Positions 27,593 to 36,138 of a stretch of 64,000 nucleotides of DNA are shown here, one piece after another (position 1 is the first letter of the stretch; every line of letters begins with the position of its first letter). A model generated the notes under the pieces. That model did not search any database, was not told the DNA's origin, and worked only from the letters and a program-made list of their open reading frames with translations. Position numbers and translations under genes: made by a program. Location of the stretch: assembly GCF_036345255.1 (NCBI RefSeq), contig NZ_CP107783.1, positions 9,293,001 through 9,357,000 of the forward strand, in the 5' to 3' direction. This DNA comes from Streptomyces sp. NBC_00569. Its GTDB lineage: Bacteria > Actinomycetota > Actinomycetes > Streptomycetales > Streptomycetaceae.

Positions 27593-28627
27593 TCAGCCTT
27601 TCTGAAGGGTCGTCAGGCCGTGATCGATGAAGACGGGCACAAGCTCACCGATACGGTCGAAGCCGGCGCCGACGGTCTGGCCGAGGGTGTAGCGGTAGTG
27701 GATGCCTTCGAGGATCACGGCGAGCTTGAACCACGCGAAGGCCGTGTACCAGGAGACGGCGGACACGTCGCGCCCCGAGCGCGCGGCGTACCGCTCGATG
27801 ATCTCGGCGGGGTCGGGGTGCCCAGCGGCCGCGGCCGTCGTGGAGACGGGGGAGTCCGGCACCTCCAGCTTCGCGCTGTACATCACCAGCAGGCCCAGGT
27901 CGGTGAGCGGGTCACCGAGCGTGGACATCTCCCAGTCGAGGACGGCCTTGATCCGGTCGACGCCGTCGGCGTCCTCGTTGATCAGGACGTTGTCGAGGCG
28001 GTAGTCGCCGTGCACGACCGTGGGGGCCGGCGAGGTCGGCAGCGAGCGGCCGAGCGCCGCGTGCAGCTCGTCGACGCCCGCCAGCTCGCGGTTCCTGGAC
28101 GCGTCGAGCTGCTTGCCCCAGCGCCGCAGCTGCCGGTCGAGGAACCCCTCGGGCCGTCCGAAGTCCGCGAGGCCCACCTCGGCGGGGTCCACGGCGTGCA
28201 GGTCGACAAGGGTGTCCACGAGGCCCAGTACGGCGGCGCGGGTGCGCTCCGGGCCCAGCTGCGCGAGCTGGTCGGCCGTGCGGTACGGCGTGCCCGCCAC
28301 GTACTCCATCACGTAGAACGGCGCCCCGAGCACGCTGTCGTCCTCGCACATGAGCAGCGCCTCGGGCACCGGCACGGACGTCGGGTTCAGGGCGCTGATC
28401 ACCCGGTACTCGCGCTTCATGTCGTGCGCGGTGGCGAGCACATGGCCCAGCGGCGGACGCCGGACCACCCACGTCGACGAGCCGTCGCCGACGATGTACG
28501 TCAGGTTCGACCGGCCGCCCTCGACGACCCGCCCGGACAGCGGACCGGCCACGAGCCCCGGGCGCTCCCGGTCGAGGTGGCCGCGCAACTGGTCGAGATC
28601 GAGACCTGGAGGGTGGCCGGCACTCAT
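27593..28627 (-). CDS. APH-like phosphotransferase partner of acyl-CoA dehydrogenase
   Basis: The protein has 344 residues with an aminoglycoside-phosphotransferase/choline kinase fold. The catalytic loop VVHGDYRLDNVLIN and the metal site KAVLDWEMSTLGDPLTDLG are intact, and the glycine-rich N-lobe reads SNLTYIVGDGSSTWVVRRPPLGHVL. It is not a likely resistance gene. With the downstream dehydrogenase it mirrors the two-domain ACAD10/11 enzymes that phosphorylate a 4-hydroxyacyl-CoA before elimination. The promoter region has a TetR-like palindrome. Confidence 0.9.
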   Translation of the reverse strand: MSAGHPPGLDLDQLRGHLDRERPGLVAGPLSGRVVEGGRSNLTYIVGDGSSTWVVRRPPLGHVLATAHDMKREYRVISALNPTSVPVPEALLMCEDDSVLGAPFYVMEYVAGTPYRTADQLAQLGPERTRAAVLGLVDTLVDLHAVDPAEVGLADFGRPEGFLDRQLRRWGKQLDASRNRELAGVDELHAALGRSLPTSPAPTVVHGDYRLDNVLINEDADGVDRIKAVLDWEMSTLGDPLTDLGLLVMYSAKLEVPDSPVSTTAAAAGHPDPAEIIERYAARSGRDVSAVSWYTAFAWFKLAVILEGIHYRYTLGQTVGAGFDRIGELVPVFIDHGLTTLQKG

Positions 28628-28650
28628 CTTTGCTCCTACGGGACGTCTGA

Positions 28651-28694
28651 ACTGGACGGACTCATCATCCTGACTAGTCGGTATGTCGTCCAGT
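28651..28694. promoter_or_regulatory. Palindromic sites upstream of the APH-ACAD operon
   Basis: GACTAGTC (28672-28679) is a perfect palindrome continued on the right by GGTATG. It looks like half of a TetR-type fatty-acid operator whose left arm has diverged. It is enclosed by an inverted repeat, ACTGGACG (28651-28658) and CGTCCAGT (28687-28694). Both lie within 70 bases of the kinase start. The regulator is not encoded nearby. Confidence 0.5.
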
Positions 28695-28722
28695 GGGCGC
28701 CACTAAAGTGATCGGAGTCTCA

Positions 28723-28851
28723 GCCGGATCCGGACTTCCGAGGACGCTGCCGCGGCAGGTGACCGAGCGGAAGAGGGCGGCTCACGCCGGCAGCCGTCGC
28801 GATGTCGGCGATCGTCGGCCGCTTGCCGGACTTCGCGCCGCGCGCCGTGGT
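28723..28851 (-). pseudogene. Fragment of a LacI-type DNA-binding domain
   Basis: Within the roughly 520 bases between the kinase gene and the next gene, one minus-strand frame reads KSGKRPTIADIATAAGVSRP at 28774-28833. This is the recognition helix region of LacI proteins. It then loses similarity and stops at 28720-28722. A TGA at 28852-28854 lies just upstream and no start is available. It is probably a relic of a sugar regulator. I see nothing else supported in this gap. Confidence 0.5.
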
Positions 28852-29149
28852 TCACCATCTCCGCGCCGGGACCAGTTAGGGAGTCGAGCGCGGAGTGCGC
28901 TTCGGGCAGCAGATGAAAGGCGTTCCGCACGTCGATGCCTCGCGGGACGTGGTGGCAGCGACACTTTGGCGGACCGGACGCGACGCGTTCTGGGGCGCGT
29001 GGGTGAGCTTGCCGGCCCTGCGTGGTCCGGGCAGGCTCGACCGGGGCGCCCCTGCCGCGATGAGTTCCGGCCGGGTCGAGAGTCTGTTGTGGTGACCGTC
29101 GTAGAACGCCGTACGTCGCCGCCCGGCAAGTGAGACCACGGAGGACACC

Positions 29150-29965
29150 ATGACGACCACGCCGAGCCACCCGGCCGCCGAGCTGCCCGGCCGCCCGCCC
29201 ATCGTCGACCTGGCCACCTGGCAGGCCGCCCGTGACGAGCTGCTGGTCCGCGAGAAGGCCCACACCCGCGAGGGCGACGCCATCGCCGCGGCCCGCCGCC
29301 GGCTGCCGATGGTGGAGTTCGACGGCAAGGTCGAGGTCGTCGGACCCGACGGTCCGGTCCCGTTCCTGGACCTGTTCCAGGGCCGCGACGAGCTCGTGGT
29401 CTACAAGCACATGTGGTACGACGGCGCACCGCCCCAGGGGCAGTGCGAGGGCTGCACCACCACGGCCTGGTCCATGAAGGACGCCGTCTACCTCAACGCC
29501 CGCGGCGTCTCGTTCGCCATCGTGACGACGGGCCCGTGGGACGAGGTGGCCTCCTTCGTCGAGTTCATGGGCTACACCCAGCCCTGGTACTCGGTGCGTC
29601 ACGTGGAGGGGCCTGCCGGCGGAGACATGGGTTACGTCGCCTGCTTCCTGCGCGAGGGCGACCGCGTGTTCCTCACCTACTCCACGACGGGCCGTGGCAA
29701 CGAGCGGATCAACGGGTCCCTCGGCCTGCTCGACATGACGCCCTACGGCCGCCGCGAGGGGTGGGAGGACAATCCCGAGGGCTGGCCCGAGGCCGCTGAG
29801 GCCGGCGCGCCGGTGGGTGGGCACGGCGCGCCGATCTGCTGGTACTGGCGCTCGGACGCGGACGGGAACGCCACCTGGGGCCCGACCAGCCGCCCCGCGC
29901 CGCAGTGGACCCGTCCCGACGCGACCCCCGTGGAGACGCTCGGGCGTCGCGGCCCGCACCACTGA
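29150..29965 (+). CDS. DUF899 family thioredoxin-like protein
   Basis: The protein has 271 residues. The thioredoxin-like domain has ELVVYKHMWYDGAPPQGQCEGCTTTAW with a CEGC (CxxC) pair at residues about 99-102, followed by YTQPWYSVRHVEG and ACFLREGDRVFLTYSTTGRGNERI. The family is annotated as DUF899 or AhpC/TSA-like, and a redox role is likely but unproven. GACCACGGAGGA precedes the start. The fragment at the left end of the window is a paralogue. Confidence 0.88.
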   Translation: MTTTPSHPAAELPGRPPIVDLATWQAARDELLVREKAHTREGDAIAAARRRLPMVEFDGKVEVVGPDGPVPFLDLFQGRDELVVYKHMWYDGAPPQGQCEGCTTTAWSMKDAVYLNARGVSFAIVTTGPWDEVASFVEFMGYTQPWYSVRHVEGPAGGDMGYVACFLREGDRVFLTYSTTGRGNERINGSLGLLDMTPYGRREGWEDNPEGWPEAAEAGAPVGGHGAPICWYWRSDADGNATWGPTSRPAPQWTRPDATPVETLGRRGPHH

Positions 29966-30061
29966 CGCGACTTCGCCGACGGGGGCGATCCGCGGGGCCA
30001 CCACCCCGTGGACCGCCTCTTCGCTCAGACCTGGGCGGGTCGGTCCCGACTGCCAGGAAAG

Positions 30062-30474
30062 TCACCCCACGTCGGGCAGTTGGTCGTCTCCGGGAGCCGG
30101 CGCCGGTTCCTGGCGCCGAGCCATCCGCTTGTTCTCATCCCGCAGTGTCGTCAGCCACGGCCACAGATCGGGCAGTCTCTGCCCGGCGCAGGCCAGCCGA
30201 TGCTCGATCCGGCACCGCTGCGTGCCGTCCACGGGACACACGCCGTACATCGCCACCCGGCCGTCGGACAGCTCGATCCACCGACGCTCCGGCGGCACCA
30301 GGTGTGCCGGCACCCGCATCCCGGGCTCCAGGAGCACCCAGTCCTGCTCGAGCGTGGCCACCCGATCCTGTGGCAGCCCGCAGTGCGGACACCGGAACTG
30401 CCCGCCGCCGATCCTCGCGACCCCCCCTGCCAGAACCCCTCATACTGCGAGCCTGCGGTCCATGGCGCCCCCAC
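30062..30474 (-). pseudogene. DUF6083-like zinc-knuckle protein with an apparent frameshift
   Basis: The frame ending at 30062 reads RCPHCGLPQDRVATLEQDWVLLEPGMRVPAHLV..., with a CPHCG knuckle and a CRIEHRLAC segment like DUF6083 proteins, but has no start codon before the knuckle. A GTG at 30474 in another frame gives MGAPWTAGSQYEGFWQGG. The two frames meet at a run of seven Cs (30421-30427). One more base there would give a single 137-residue protein reading through VARIGGGQFRCPHCG. Either the gene is broken or the run is misread. Restarting at GTG 30361 would yield 99 residues without the knuckle. Confidence 0.6.
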
Positions 30475-30740
30475 ACACGTACGACTTAGGACGGGACACC
30501 TGTGCCCAGTGAGGCATCAGATGCCACACGAGGCGACACCCGCCACATCTGGCTGTCCGTGCCTCAGAAGGGGAGGCCGGACAGGCGCCGTAGACAGACA
30601 GTGTCAGAAGCACACGTCCCCGTTGGAACAGAATGCGACCGAGGTGACGCGACGTATGGGGAGGATCAGTCGGACCGGACAGCGCGTCGTCATGATGATG
30701 CGTAGGACGCGGGAACGGGGAGTTCGGCCAGGACGACGGC

Positions 30741-31052
30741 ATGGAACTCACCTACCAGGACTGGGGCGACTCCGATCTGCGCTTCCTCACCCCCATGGGC
30801 AGGAGCGCCGGCACCACGCCGGAGGCCTGCAGCAGCGGCGTGGACACCGACACGCTCCCGGCCGCGATTTCCGCCGACGACCTGGACGCGGGGAAGACCC
30901 TGACCAAGGGCATGGTGTTGTGCACCGTCACCAGCGACGACAACCTGGCGATGCTGCGTATCACCGACGTCCTGCCCGACACCAAGCAGGGTTTGTCCAG
31001 CGACATGCCTGACTACGTCACCACGCTGACCCTCTGGAAGCGCAACAAGTAG
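30741..31052 (+). CDS. Small protein resembling C-terminal tails of Ser/Thr kinases
   Basis: The protein has 103 residues (MELTYQDWGDSDLRF...). The ending GMVLCTVTSDDNLAMLRITDV...YVTTLTLWKR resembles a beta-rich extracellular segment seen at the end of some streptomycete Ser/Thr kinases and secreted proteins. Those carry a similar pair of cysteines (here in EACSSG and LCTVT). There is no signal peptide, and the ribosome site is weak (GGGGAG about 19 bases away). It may be a remnant of a longer gene or a small independent protein. It converges on the HAD gene with 10 bases between. Confidence 0.5.
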   Translation: MELTYQDWGDSDLRFLTPMGRSAGTTPEACSSGVDTDTLPAAISADDLDAGKTLTKGMVLCTVTSDDNLAMLRITDVLPDTKQGLSSDMPDYVTTLTLWKRNK

Positions 31053-31062
31053 GCCAAGGCGC

Positions 31063-31881
31063 TCAGCGGGAGTCCGAGGCCGGCCGTTCGAGGAAGTCGG
31101 GGAGCGCGGCGAAGGAGTCGAGCACGTGGTCCGGTGTGCCCTCGGCTGAACGGTGTGTCTCCGGAAGGTACTTGCCGGTCCTGACGAGGACGCCGGTGAT
31201 GCCGCTGCGCTGGGCGGCGAGCACGTCGGACTCGATGTCGTCGCCCACCATGAGAGTCGCGGACGCATCGGCGCCCAGGTGGGCGAGCGCGGCGGCGAAG
31301 AAGGCCTCGGACGGTTTGCCGGTGATGCTCGCCTCGACCCGGGCGGCCCGCTCGAGCCCGAGAAGGAAGGCGCCCGTGTCGAGGTCGAGCCCGTCGGCCG
31401 TGCGCCAGTAGAGGTTCCGGTGCATGGCCACGAGGTGCGCTCCGCGCTGCAGGTGGTGGAAGACGCGGTTGAGGGCCGCGTAGCCGAACTCGTCCCCTGC
31501 GCCACCGACCACGACGACGTCCACGTCCGCGTGTGCCTCGGGCTCGACAAGGGTCACGCCCGCCAGATCTTCCTGGATGTCACCGGCGTTGAGCAGCAGG
31601 CAACGGGCGCCCGGGTGGTGCTCCCGAAGGTGGGCGGCGGTGACGGCCGGGGCGGTGAGAATGTCGTCGACCGCGACGGGGAAACCCGCATCCGCAAGGC
31701 GTGAGCAGATGGAGGCGCGTGTACGCGAGGTCGTGTTGGTGACCAGCGCGAGCGGGAGCCCCGCGGCGCGCAGCCGCTCCATGGCCTCGACGGCACCGGG
31801 GAGAGGCTCCCAGGACACCGTGAGCACGCCGTCGATGTCGATGAGGACTGCGCGGATCGCGCCGGTTCGCTCTCGCTCCAT
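31063..31881 (-). CDS. HAD-IIA family hydrolase (NagD/PLPP-like)
   Basis: From ATG 31881 the protein has 272 residues. HAD motif I is AVLIDIDGVLTVSWEPLPGA, motif II is LALVTNTTSRTRA, motif III is around KPSEAFFAAAL and motif IV is MVGDDIESDVLAAQRSGITGVLVRTGKY. The type IIA cap lies between motifs II and III. Relatives dephosphorylate sugar phosphates, nucleotides, phosphoglycolate or pyridoxal phosphate. The gene is isolated. Confidence 0.92.
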   Translation of the reverse strand: MERERTGAIRAVLIDIDGVLTVSWEPLPGAVEAMERLRAAGLPLALVTNTTSRTRASICSRLADAGFPVAVDDILTAPAVTAAHLREHHPGARCLLLNAGDIQEDLAGVTLVEPEAHADVDVVVVGGAGDEFGYAALNRVFHHLQRGAHLVAMHRNLYWRTADGLDLDTGAFLLGLERAARVEASITGKPSEAFFAAALAHLGADASATLMVGDDIESDVLAAQRSGITGVLVRTGKYLPETHRSAEGTPDHVLDSFAALPDFLERPASDSR

Positions 31882-32440
31882 AGGACGACGGTAGCCGCGG
31901 CCCGGCTGACTCCGGGGTGAGGGCCGTCCGAGTCGCGCGATCCCTCCCGCTCCGCCTGAGCCAGGGCGGGGCCCGACGCCCGGCATGGCATCTTGTCCGC
32001 CCGCGACGCGGCGGTCGATGCGCATCGACCGATTGCGGTCGATCGCACATTTCCTCTTCACCGCCGGGATCTCACTCCGTGGGCTCTGTAGGGATTCCAT
32101 GCGGGCGATGATGCCGAGGGCCAGCTCCGTGGCCCGTGTCGTGTCGCTCGATCGCGGTGCGGAGGGTGCGCAGCCAGCGTTCCGTGATCGAGTTCGTGCG
32201 GGGTACGCGCGCCCCCTTCCCCGTCTTTGACGTGATCCGTACCGCCGACTCCGTTCAGGACTACGGCGCCGCAGTCCGCGACGCCGTTGCTTCCCTCGTG
32301 GGGCCGTCCGACCCATGGGTGGCTTGCGCAGACGCGTGCCGGACTGGTACAGGCGAGCACCGGCTGCCAAACGGGCTCGGCGCCCCCGGGACCGCCCAGG
32401 CATGAACGCGCTCGCTACGCGCCCTTGACCGCCAAGCCCG
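31882..32440. other. Non-coding stretch with possible degenerate transposase sequence
   Basis: No intact gene is supported in these roughly 560 bases. On the minus strand near 32140-32190 one frame reads TNSITERWLRTLRTAIERHDT. This is weakly like the conserved NS-ERW-R segment of rve-type transposases and is soon lost. A 20-base perfect palindrome lies at 32012-32031. The stretch is probably decayed mobile DNA. Confidence 0.35.
32012..32031. repeat. 20-base perfect palindrome
   Basis: CGGTCGATGC followed directly by GCATCGACCG is a perfect palindrome, and CGGTCGAT recurs at 32036-32043. It lies in DNA without a gene, 130 bases upstream of the HAD gene. It could be a regulator site or the relic of an element end. 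Confidence 0.6.
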
Positions 32441-33202
32441 CTAGAAGCCTTTGCGTACGCCGCCGTCGATCGACAGCATCACGCCCGTGAGATACGAAGC
32501 GGCCGGCGACAGCAGGAAGGCGGCGCTGCGGCCGAACTCGTCCGGGGTTCCGTAGCGGCGCAGCGGGACGCCGGCGGTCGCACGCTCGCGGGCCGCGTCG
32601 GCGTCACCGTGCCGCGCGTCGAGTTCGCGTACCCGGTCGGTTTCGATGTGGGCGGGTACGAGACCGACGACGCGGATACCCTTCGGTCCCAGCTCGTTCG
32701 CGAGGTTCTTCGCGTAACCGGCCAGGCCCGGCCGAAGCGCGTTGGAGATCGCGAGGCCAGGGATCGGCTCGTACACGGAGCTCGAGAGGACGAAGCCGAT
32801 GGCACCTCCCTCGCCCAGCTCCGCCGCGACGGCGCGCGAGAGCCGCACCGCACCGAGGAAGACCGACTCGAACGCGGCGCGCCACTGGTCGTCGACGATG
32901 GTGTCCGACGTACCTGCGGGTGGCCCGCCGACGCTGATGAGCACCCCGTCCAGCCTCTTGAAGGCATCCCGAGCTGCGGCGATCAGCCGGTCCGGGGTCC
33001 CGGGGGCGGCATTGTCGGCCACGACGCCGACCGCCTGTCCCGGGCCGCCGAGCTCGGCCTGGGCGGCGGCCACCGACTTCTCGCTGCGACCGCTGACGAC
33101 CACCCTCGCGCCGTCCGCCACCAGCTCGCGCGCGGCGGCCTTGCCCAGCCCGCGGGTGCCACCGGTGACGATGTACACCCGGTCCTTGAGTCCAAAGTCC
33201 AT
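32441..33202 (-). CDS. SDR-fold oxidoreductase with atypical active site
   Basis: The protein has 253 residues. The nucleotide motif TGGTRGLG (residues 14-21) and the C-terminal YLTGVMLSIDGGVRKGF are typical SDR. The usual YxxxK is replaced: the segment after the catalytic Ser (SSSVYEPIPGL) reads AISNALRPGLAGYAKNLANELG, giving SNxxR where YxxxK is expected. A subset of divergent SDRs shows this change and may use another proton donor. It follows the decarboxylase gene by 51 bases and is probably co-transcribed, so it could act on the aldehyde product or a hydroxy-acid substrate. Confidence 0.87.
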   Translation of the reverse strand: MDFGLKDRVYIVTGGTRGLGKAAARELVADGARVVVSGRSEKSVAAAQAELGGPGQAVGVVADNAAPGTPDRLIAAARDAFKRLDGVLISVGGPPAGTSDTIVDDQWRAAFESVFLGAVRLSRAVAAELGEGGAIGFVLSSSVYEPIPGLAISNALRPGLAGYAKNLANELGPKGIRVVGLVPAHIETDRVRELDARHGDADAARERATAGVPLRRYGTPDEFGRSAAFLLSPAASYLTGVMLSIDGGVRKGF

Positions 33203-33253
33203 GAATGCTTTTCTCTCCGCTCGTCCTTCTGCGATGGGTGGGAGCCGCGTGGC

Positions 33254-34864
33254 CTACAACATCGCCTTCTGGGGTTGCGTGGGGACGACGATGACGGTGG
33301 TGGTGCCGGTGGACAGGGCCACCTTGAACTCCCGCTCCAGGTCCGCGGTGGTCTCCACGTCGACCGCACGGCATCCGAAGCCGCGGGCCACCGAGGCGAT
33401 GTCGAGCCCCGGCAGGTCAAGCCCCGGCACGCCCGGGGTCTCCTCCAGTACCGCGAAGGACTTCAGGATGGAGTACTCGTGGTTGCGCATGACCACGTAG
33501 ACGATGGGGAGGTTGTGCCGGGCCGCCGTGTAGATGGCCTGCACGGAGTACTGGAAGGAGCCGTCGCCGATCAGGCCGATCACGGGCCGTTCGACACCCA
33601 GCGCCCGGTCGCCGAGCGCGACGCCCACGGCGGCCGGGGTGCCCCAGCCGATGCCGCCGCTGGCCGTGGCGAAGAACGATCCGGTCCGAGTGGTGGGGAG
33701 CCACTCGATCTGCTGCGCCATCGTGGAGGTCGATTCGTTCACGATGACCGCATCCGACGGCCGGACTCTGCTCAGAGCGGCATACACTTCCGGCGGAGTG
33801 AGGGGGTTGTTCGGCGCCTGCGGCAGCTCACACCGGCGGGGCATGGGTTCCGGAGCGGTGCGTGTCGACCCCTCCGCAACCATGTCCAGGAGCAGTTCGA
33901 TCGCCGTCTTGGGATCGCCCAGGAGGCTGTCGCCGACCCGCGCCGCCGCGGCGACCCCGGGATCGGCGGTGATCTGCAGCAGGTCGGTGCCTGCCGGGAG
34001 GTAGTCGCCGGGCACGTAGGGGTAGTAGCGGAACACCTCTGCGCCGATCACGATCACCAGGTCGTGCCCGGTCAGCCGGTCGCTGATGGTTTTTACCGAC
34101 ATGCCCAGCGGGCCGCCGAAGAGGGGATGGTCCTCGGGGAAGGAGGCGCGGTCCAGCAGTGGGGCGCCGTAGACGGCCGCGCGCAGCTTCTCCGCCAGGG
34201 CGACGGCCGCGTCCCAGCCGCCGGCCCGGTCGACCTCCGGACCGAAGACGAGTGCGGGGCGACGGCTGGCGGAGATGCGGTCGGCGAAGAGGCGCAGCCG
34301 GTCCGTGTCGGGAGCGACGCGGTCGCTCACCGTGCGAACCCGGGTGAAACCGGACAGGGGTCGCTTCCAGTCGTCCATGGGAATGGACAGGTATACGGGT
34401 CCCGTCGGTGGCTGCAACGCCTCCGCATAGGCCCGCATGAATGCCTCGGGGACGTCTTCGGCGCGGGCCGGCTCGTAGGACCACTTCACCCACGGCTTCG
34501 GGAGTGTGGTGGCCTCGCGGTTGCCGAGATACGGCTCCCCGATCACCAGTTCCCGGTGCTGCTGGCCGGAGGTGATGATCAGGGGTGTGTTCCCGTGGTA
34601 GGCCGCAACCAGGTTGCCCACCGAGTTACCCATGCCGGCCGAGGAGTGCAGGTTGACCAGTGCGGGGCGGCCGGTCACCTGGGCGAAGGCGTCGGCCATT
34701 GCGATGACGGACGCCTCTTGGAGTGCCAGGACGTAGTTGAAGTCCTCGGGGAAGTCCTGAAGGAAGGGCTGTTCGGTGGAGCCGGGGTTACCGAAGACCG
34801 TGGTGAGTTTGAGCTTCCGCAGCAGATCGTAGGTCACGCTGCGGACAGTGGATTGCTCAGTCAT
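33254..34864 (-). CDS. mdlC: Benzoylformate decarboxylase (ThDP-dependent)
   Basis: ATG 34864 gives 536 residues (the Pseudomonas enzyme has 528). The N-terminal ThDP domain has GNPGSTEQPFLQDFPEDFNYVLALQEA and LVNLHSSAGMGN. S29, E50 and H73 match S26, E47 and H70 of the Pseudomonas putida enzyme with a constant shift of three. The C-terminal domain shows NESTSTMAQ and the ThDP motif GDGSFQYSVQAIYTAARHNLP. It converts benzoylformate to benzaldehyde and CO2, so it is a mandelate or phenylglycine route enzyme. No mandelate dehydrogenase is seen; the adjacent odd SDR is the only partner. Confidence 0.9.
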   Translation of the reverse strand: MTEQSTVRSVTYDLLRKLKLTTVFGNPGSTEQPFLQDFPEDFNYVLALQEASVIAMADAFAQVTGRPALVNLHSSAGMGNSVGNLVAAYHGNTPLIITSGQQHRELVIGEPYLGNREATTLPKPWVKWSYEPARAEDVPEAFMRAYAEALQPPTGPVYLSIPMDDWKRPLSGFTRVRTVSDRVAPDTDRLRLFADRISASRRPALVFGPEVDRAGGWDAAVALAEKLRAAVYGAPLLDRASFPEDHPLFGGPLGMSVKTISDRLTGHDLVIVIGAEVFRYYPYVPGDYLPAGTDLLQITADPGVAAAARVGDSLLGDPKTAIELLLDMVAEGSTRTAPEPMPRRCELPQAPNNPLTPPEVYAALSRVRPSDAVIVNESTSTMAQQIEWLPTTRTGSFFATASGGIGWGTPAAVGVALGDRALGVERPVIGLIGDGSFQYSVQAIYTAARHNLPIVYVVMRNHEYSILKSFAVLEETPGVPGLDLPGLDIASVARGFGCRAVDVETTADLEREFKVALSTGTTTVIVVPTQPQKAML

Positions 34865-35164
34865 GGTCACTACCGACTTTCTCGCTGGAGCGGGGCTTCG
34901 GGTTCGACGTGTCTGCCGGAGGGGTGAGCGCTGCTCGGTGAGGGTTCGCATGCCTTCCTGGCGTCGCAGGGAAGGCCAGAACGGGTGTACCAGCCTGATC
35001 CTGCTGGATAAACACCCTTCTGTCACGAAATGTCGCTCGTTCGGTAACGGGCCCGTACGGGGACCTGGCCCAGTTCGCTGAGGTGGTGGGCCAGGGCGAA
35101 CCGCTTGGTGGTGTGCCGCTCGAGAACACGAATTGGTGCTGTGAGCTGTGGTGATGGGGTCGGG
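34865..35164. other. Upstream region of mdlC and unidentified relic
   Basis: These 300 bases hold the decarboxylase promoter, without an obvious -35/-10 pair. On the minus strand at 35023-35115 an open stretch reads LERHTTKRFALAHHLSELGQVPVRARYRTSDIS and ends in TGA. It looks like the end of a decayed gene that I cannot name. Confidence 0.3.
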
Positions 35165-35824
35165 TCAGTTGGCGCGGAGGTACTCGTTGAGCAGGCCGCC
35201 GAGGACGGGTCGTTGCCGGATCAGATGTGCCTGGGGGTCGGTGGGGTGGCCGCGTTGGGCGGTTCGTCGCCGGCCGGGGGTAGCTGCGCTCGAGATTGGT
35301 GGGGGCGGTGCCCGTTGTGGTGCCGGATGTAGTCGGTGAGCGCAGCTTGGGCGTGGGCTTCGTTGTAGATCGGCATCAGGTCGAGGACCTCGCGGGGTAG
35401 AAGGCTTACGACTCTCGCGGCCTCCCGCAGGATCTCCCGGACGGTCAAGGCGGCCACTTTCACGCCGAGGACCAGGAGTTCGCCGTGGAGGCGTCGGTAG
35501 CCCCAGTTGGGATTCTCCCGGGCCGGGCGCAGGACCAGAGCGCGGGTGGAGTGCACGGTGCGTGGGCCGGCCTGGGGTTTCGGTCGCGACGCGGGAGCGT
35601 AGCGGCGTGCGATCAGCTCGCAGTGCCGGCGCAGCACCGTGTCCCGCCGGACCGGCAGCCGGAGCCTGCGCAGCACATCTTGCGGAAGGCGGTGCAGCAG
35701 CGCCGCCAGCAAGGTCGGATCATGTGGGCTGAACGGCACTTCATTCTTTGCCGAGTTGGCGCTTCAGCGCCGTGTTCTGGTGACGCAGGGCGAGGATCTC
35801 GATGGCCTTGTCCCGATCGCTCAT
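35165..35824 (-). mobile_element. Degenerate rve-type transposase (IS remnant)
   Basis: From ATG 35824 the frame MSDRDKAIEILALRHQNTALKRQLGKE stops at 35741. It continues in another frame as FSPHDPTLLAALLHRLPQDVLRRLRL... NPNWGYRRLHGELLVLGVKVAALTVREIL. It then jumps to YNEAHAQAALTDYIRHHNGHRPHQSRAQL, and after a further shift ends RPVLGGLLNEYLRAN with TGA at 35165. The HxxRPHQ tail and the GYRRIHGEL block are typical of integrase-core transposases. The catalytic DDE centre is deleted and there are at least two frameshifts, so it is dead. Confidence 0.85.
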
Positions 35825-35851
35825 CGGCAGCGGGCGTACGTCCATCGGCAC

Positions 35852-36021
35852 GCCTTCTCCACCCGCACCGAGGCACGCATCAAGATCGCGACCCGGATCC
35901 CGACTTCTGCAACACGCGACGACTACACCGCGTCTGCGGTTTCACCAGCCCGATCGACTACGAACACAACCACGGGGCCGCCCTCACCGAGAGGCAGGCT
36001 GCATCGGGAGGGTCTCCATGA
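35852..36021 (+). mobile_element. C-terminal remnant of a second, IS3-like transposase
   Basis: The plus strand reads AFSTRTEARIKIAT in one frame and then, after a shift, DFCNTRRLHRVCGFTSPIDYEHNHGAALTERQAA. The RRLH...GFxSPxDYE block is the characteristic end of IS3-type orfB transposases. Only about 55 codons remain. It faces away from the neighbouring remnant, so two elements have decayed side by side. I see no inverted terminal repeats. Confidence 0.75.
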
Positions 36022-36138
36022 TGCGAGAGGGGACTGAACAGTCGGGGGACTCCGCTGCAGAGCGGCATCGACGACGTCGCTGAAGATCGCACCCGTCGTA
36101 GGGGGCCGTCAAGGCTCCTGGCCGGACCACGCACGCAG

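Noticed and set aside
27593..28627. Aminoglycoside resistance kinase
   Set aside because: The APH fold is intact, but the close pairing with acyl-CoA dehydrogenase fits an acyl-CoA role as in ACAD10/11.
32609..34927. Plus-strand open frame of about 770 codons
   Set aside because: Antisense to the benzoylformate decarboxylase and SDR genes; composition is that of a shadow frame.
35023..35115. Short minus-strand open stretch LERHTTKRFALAHHLSELGQ
   Set aside because: It looks protein-like, but no family could be named and there is no usable start; listed only as part of the gap.
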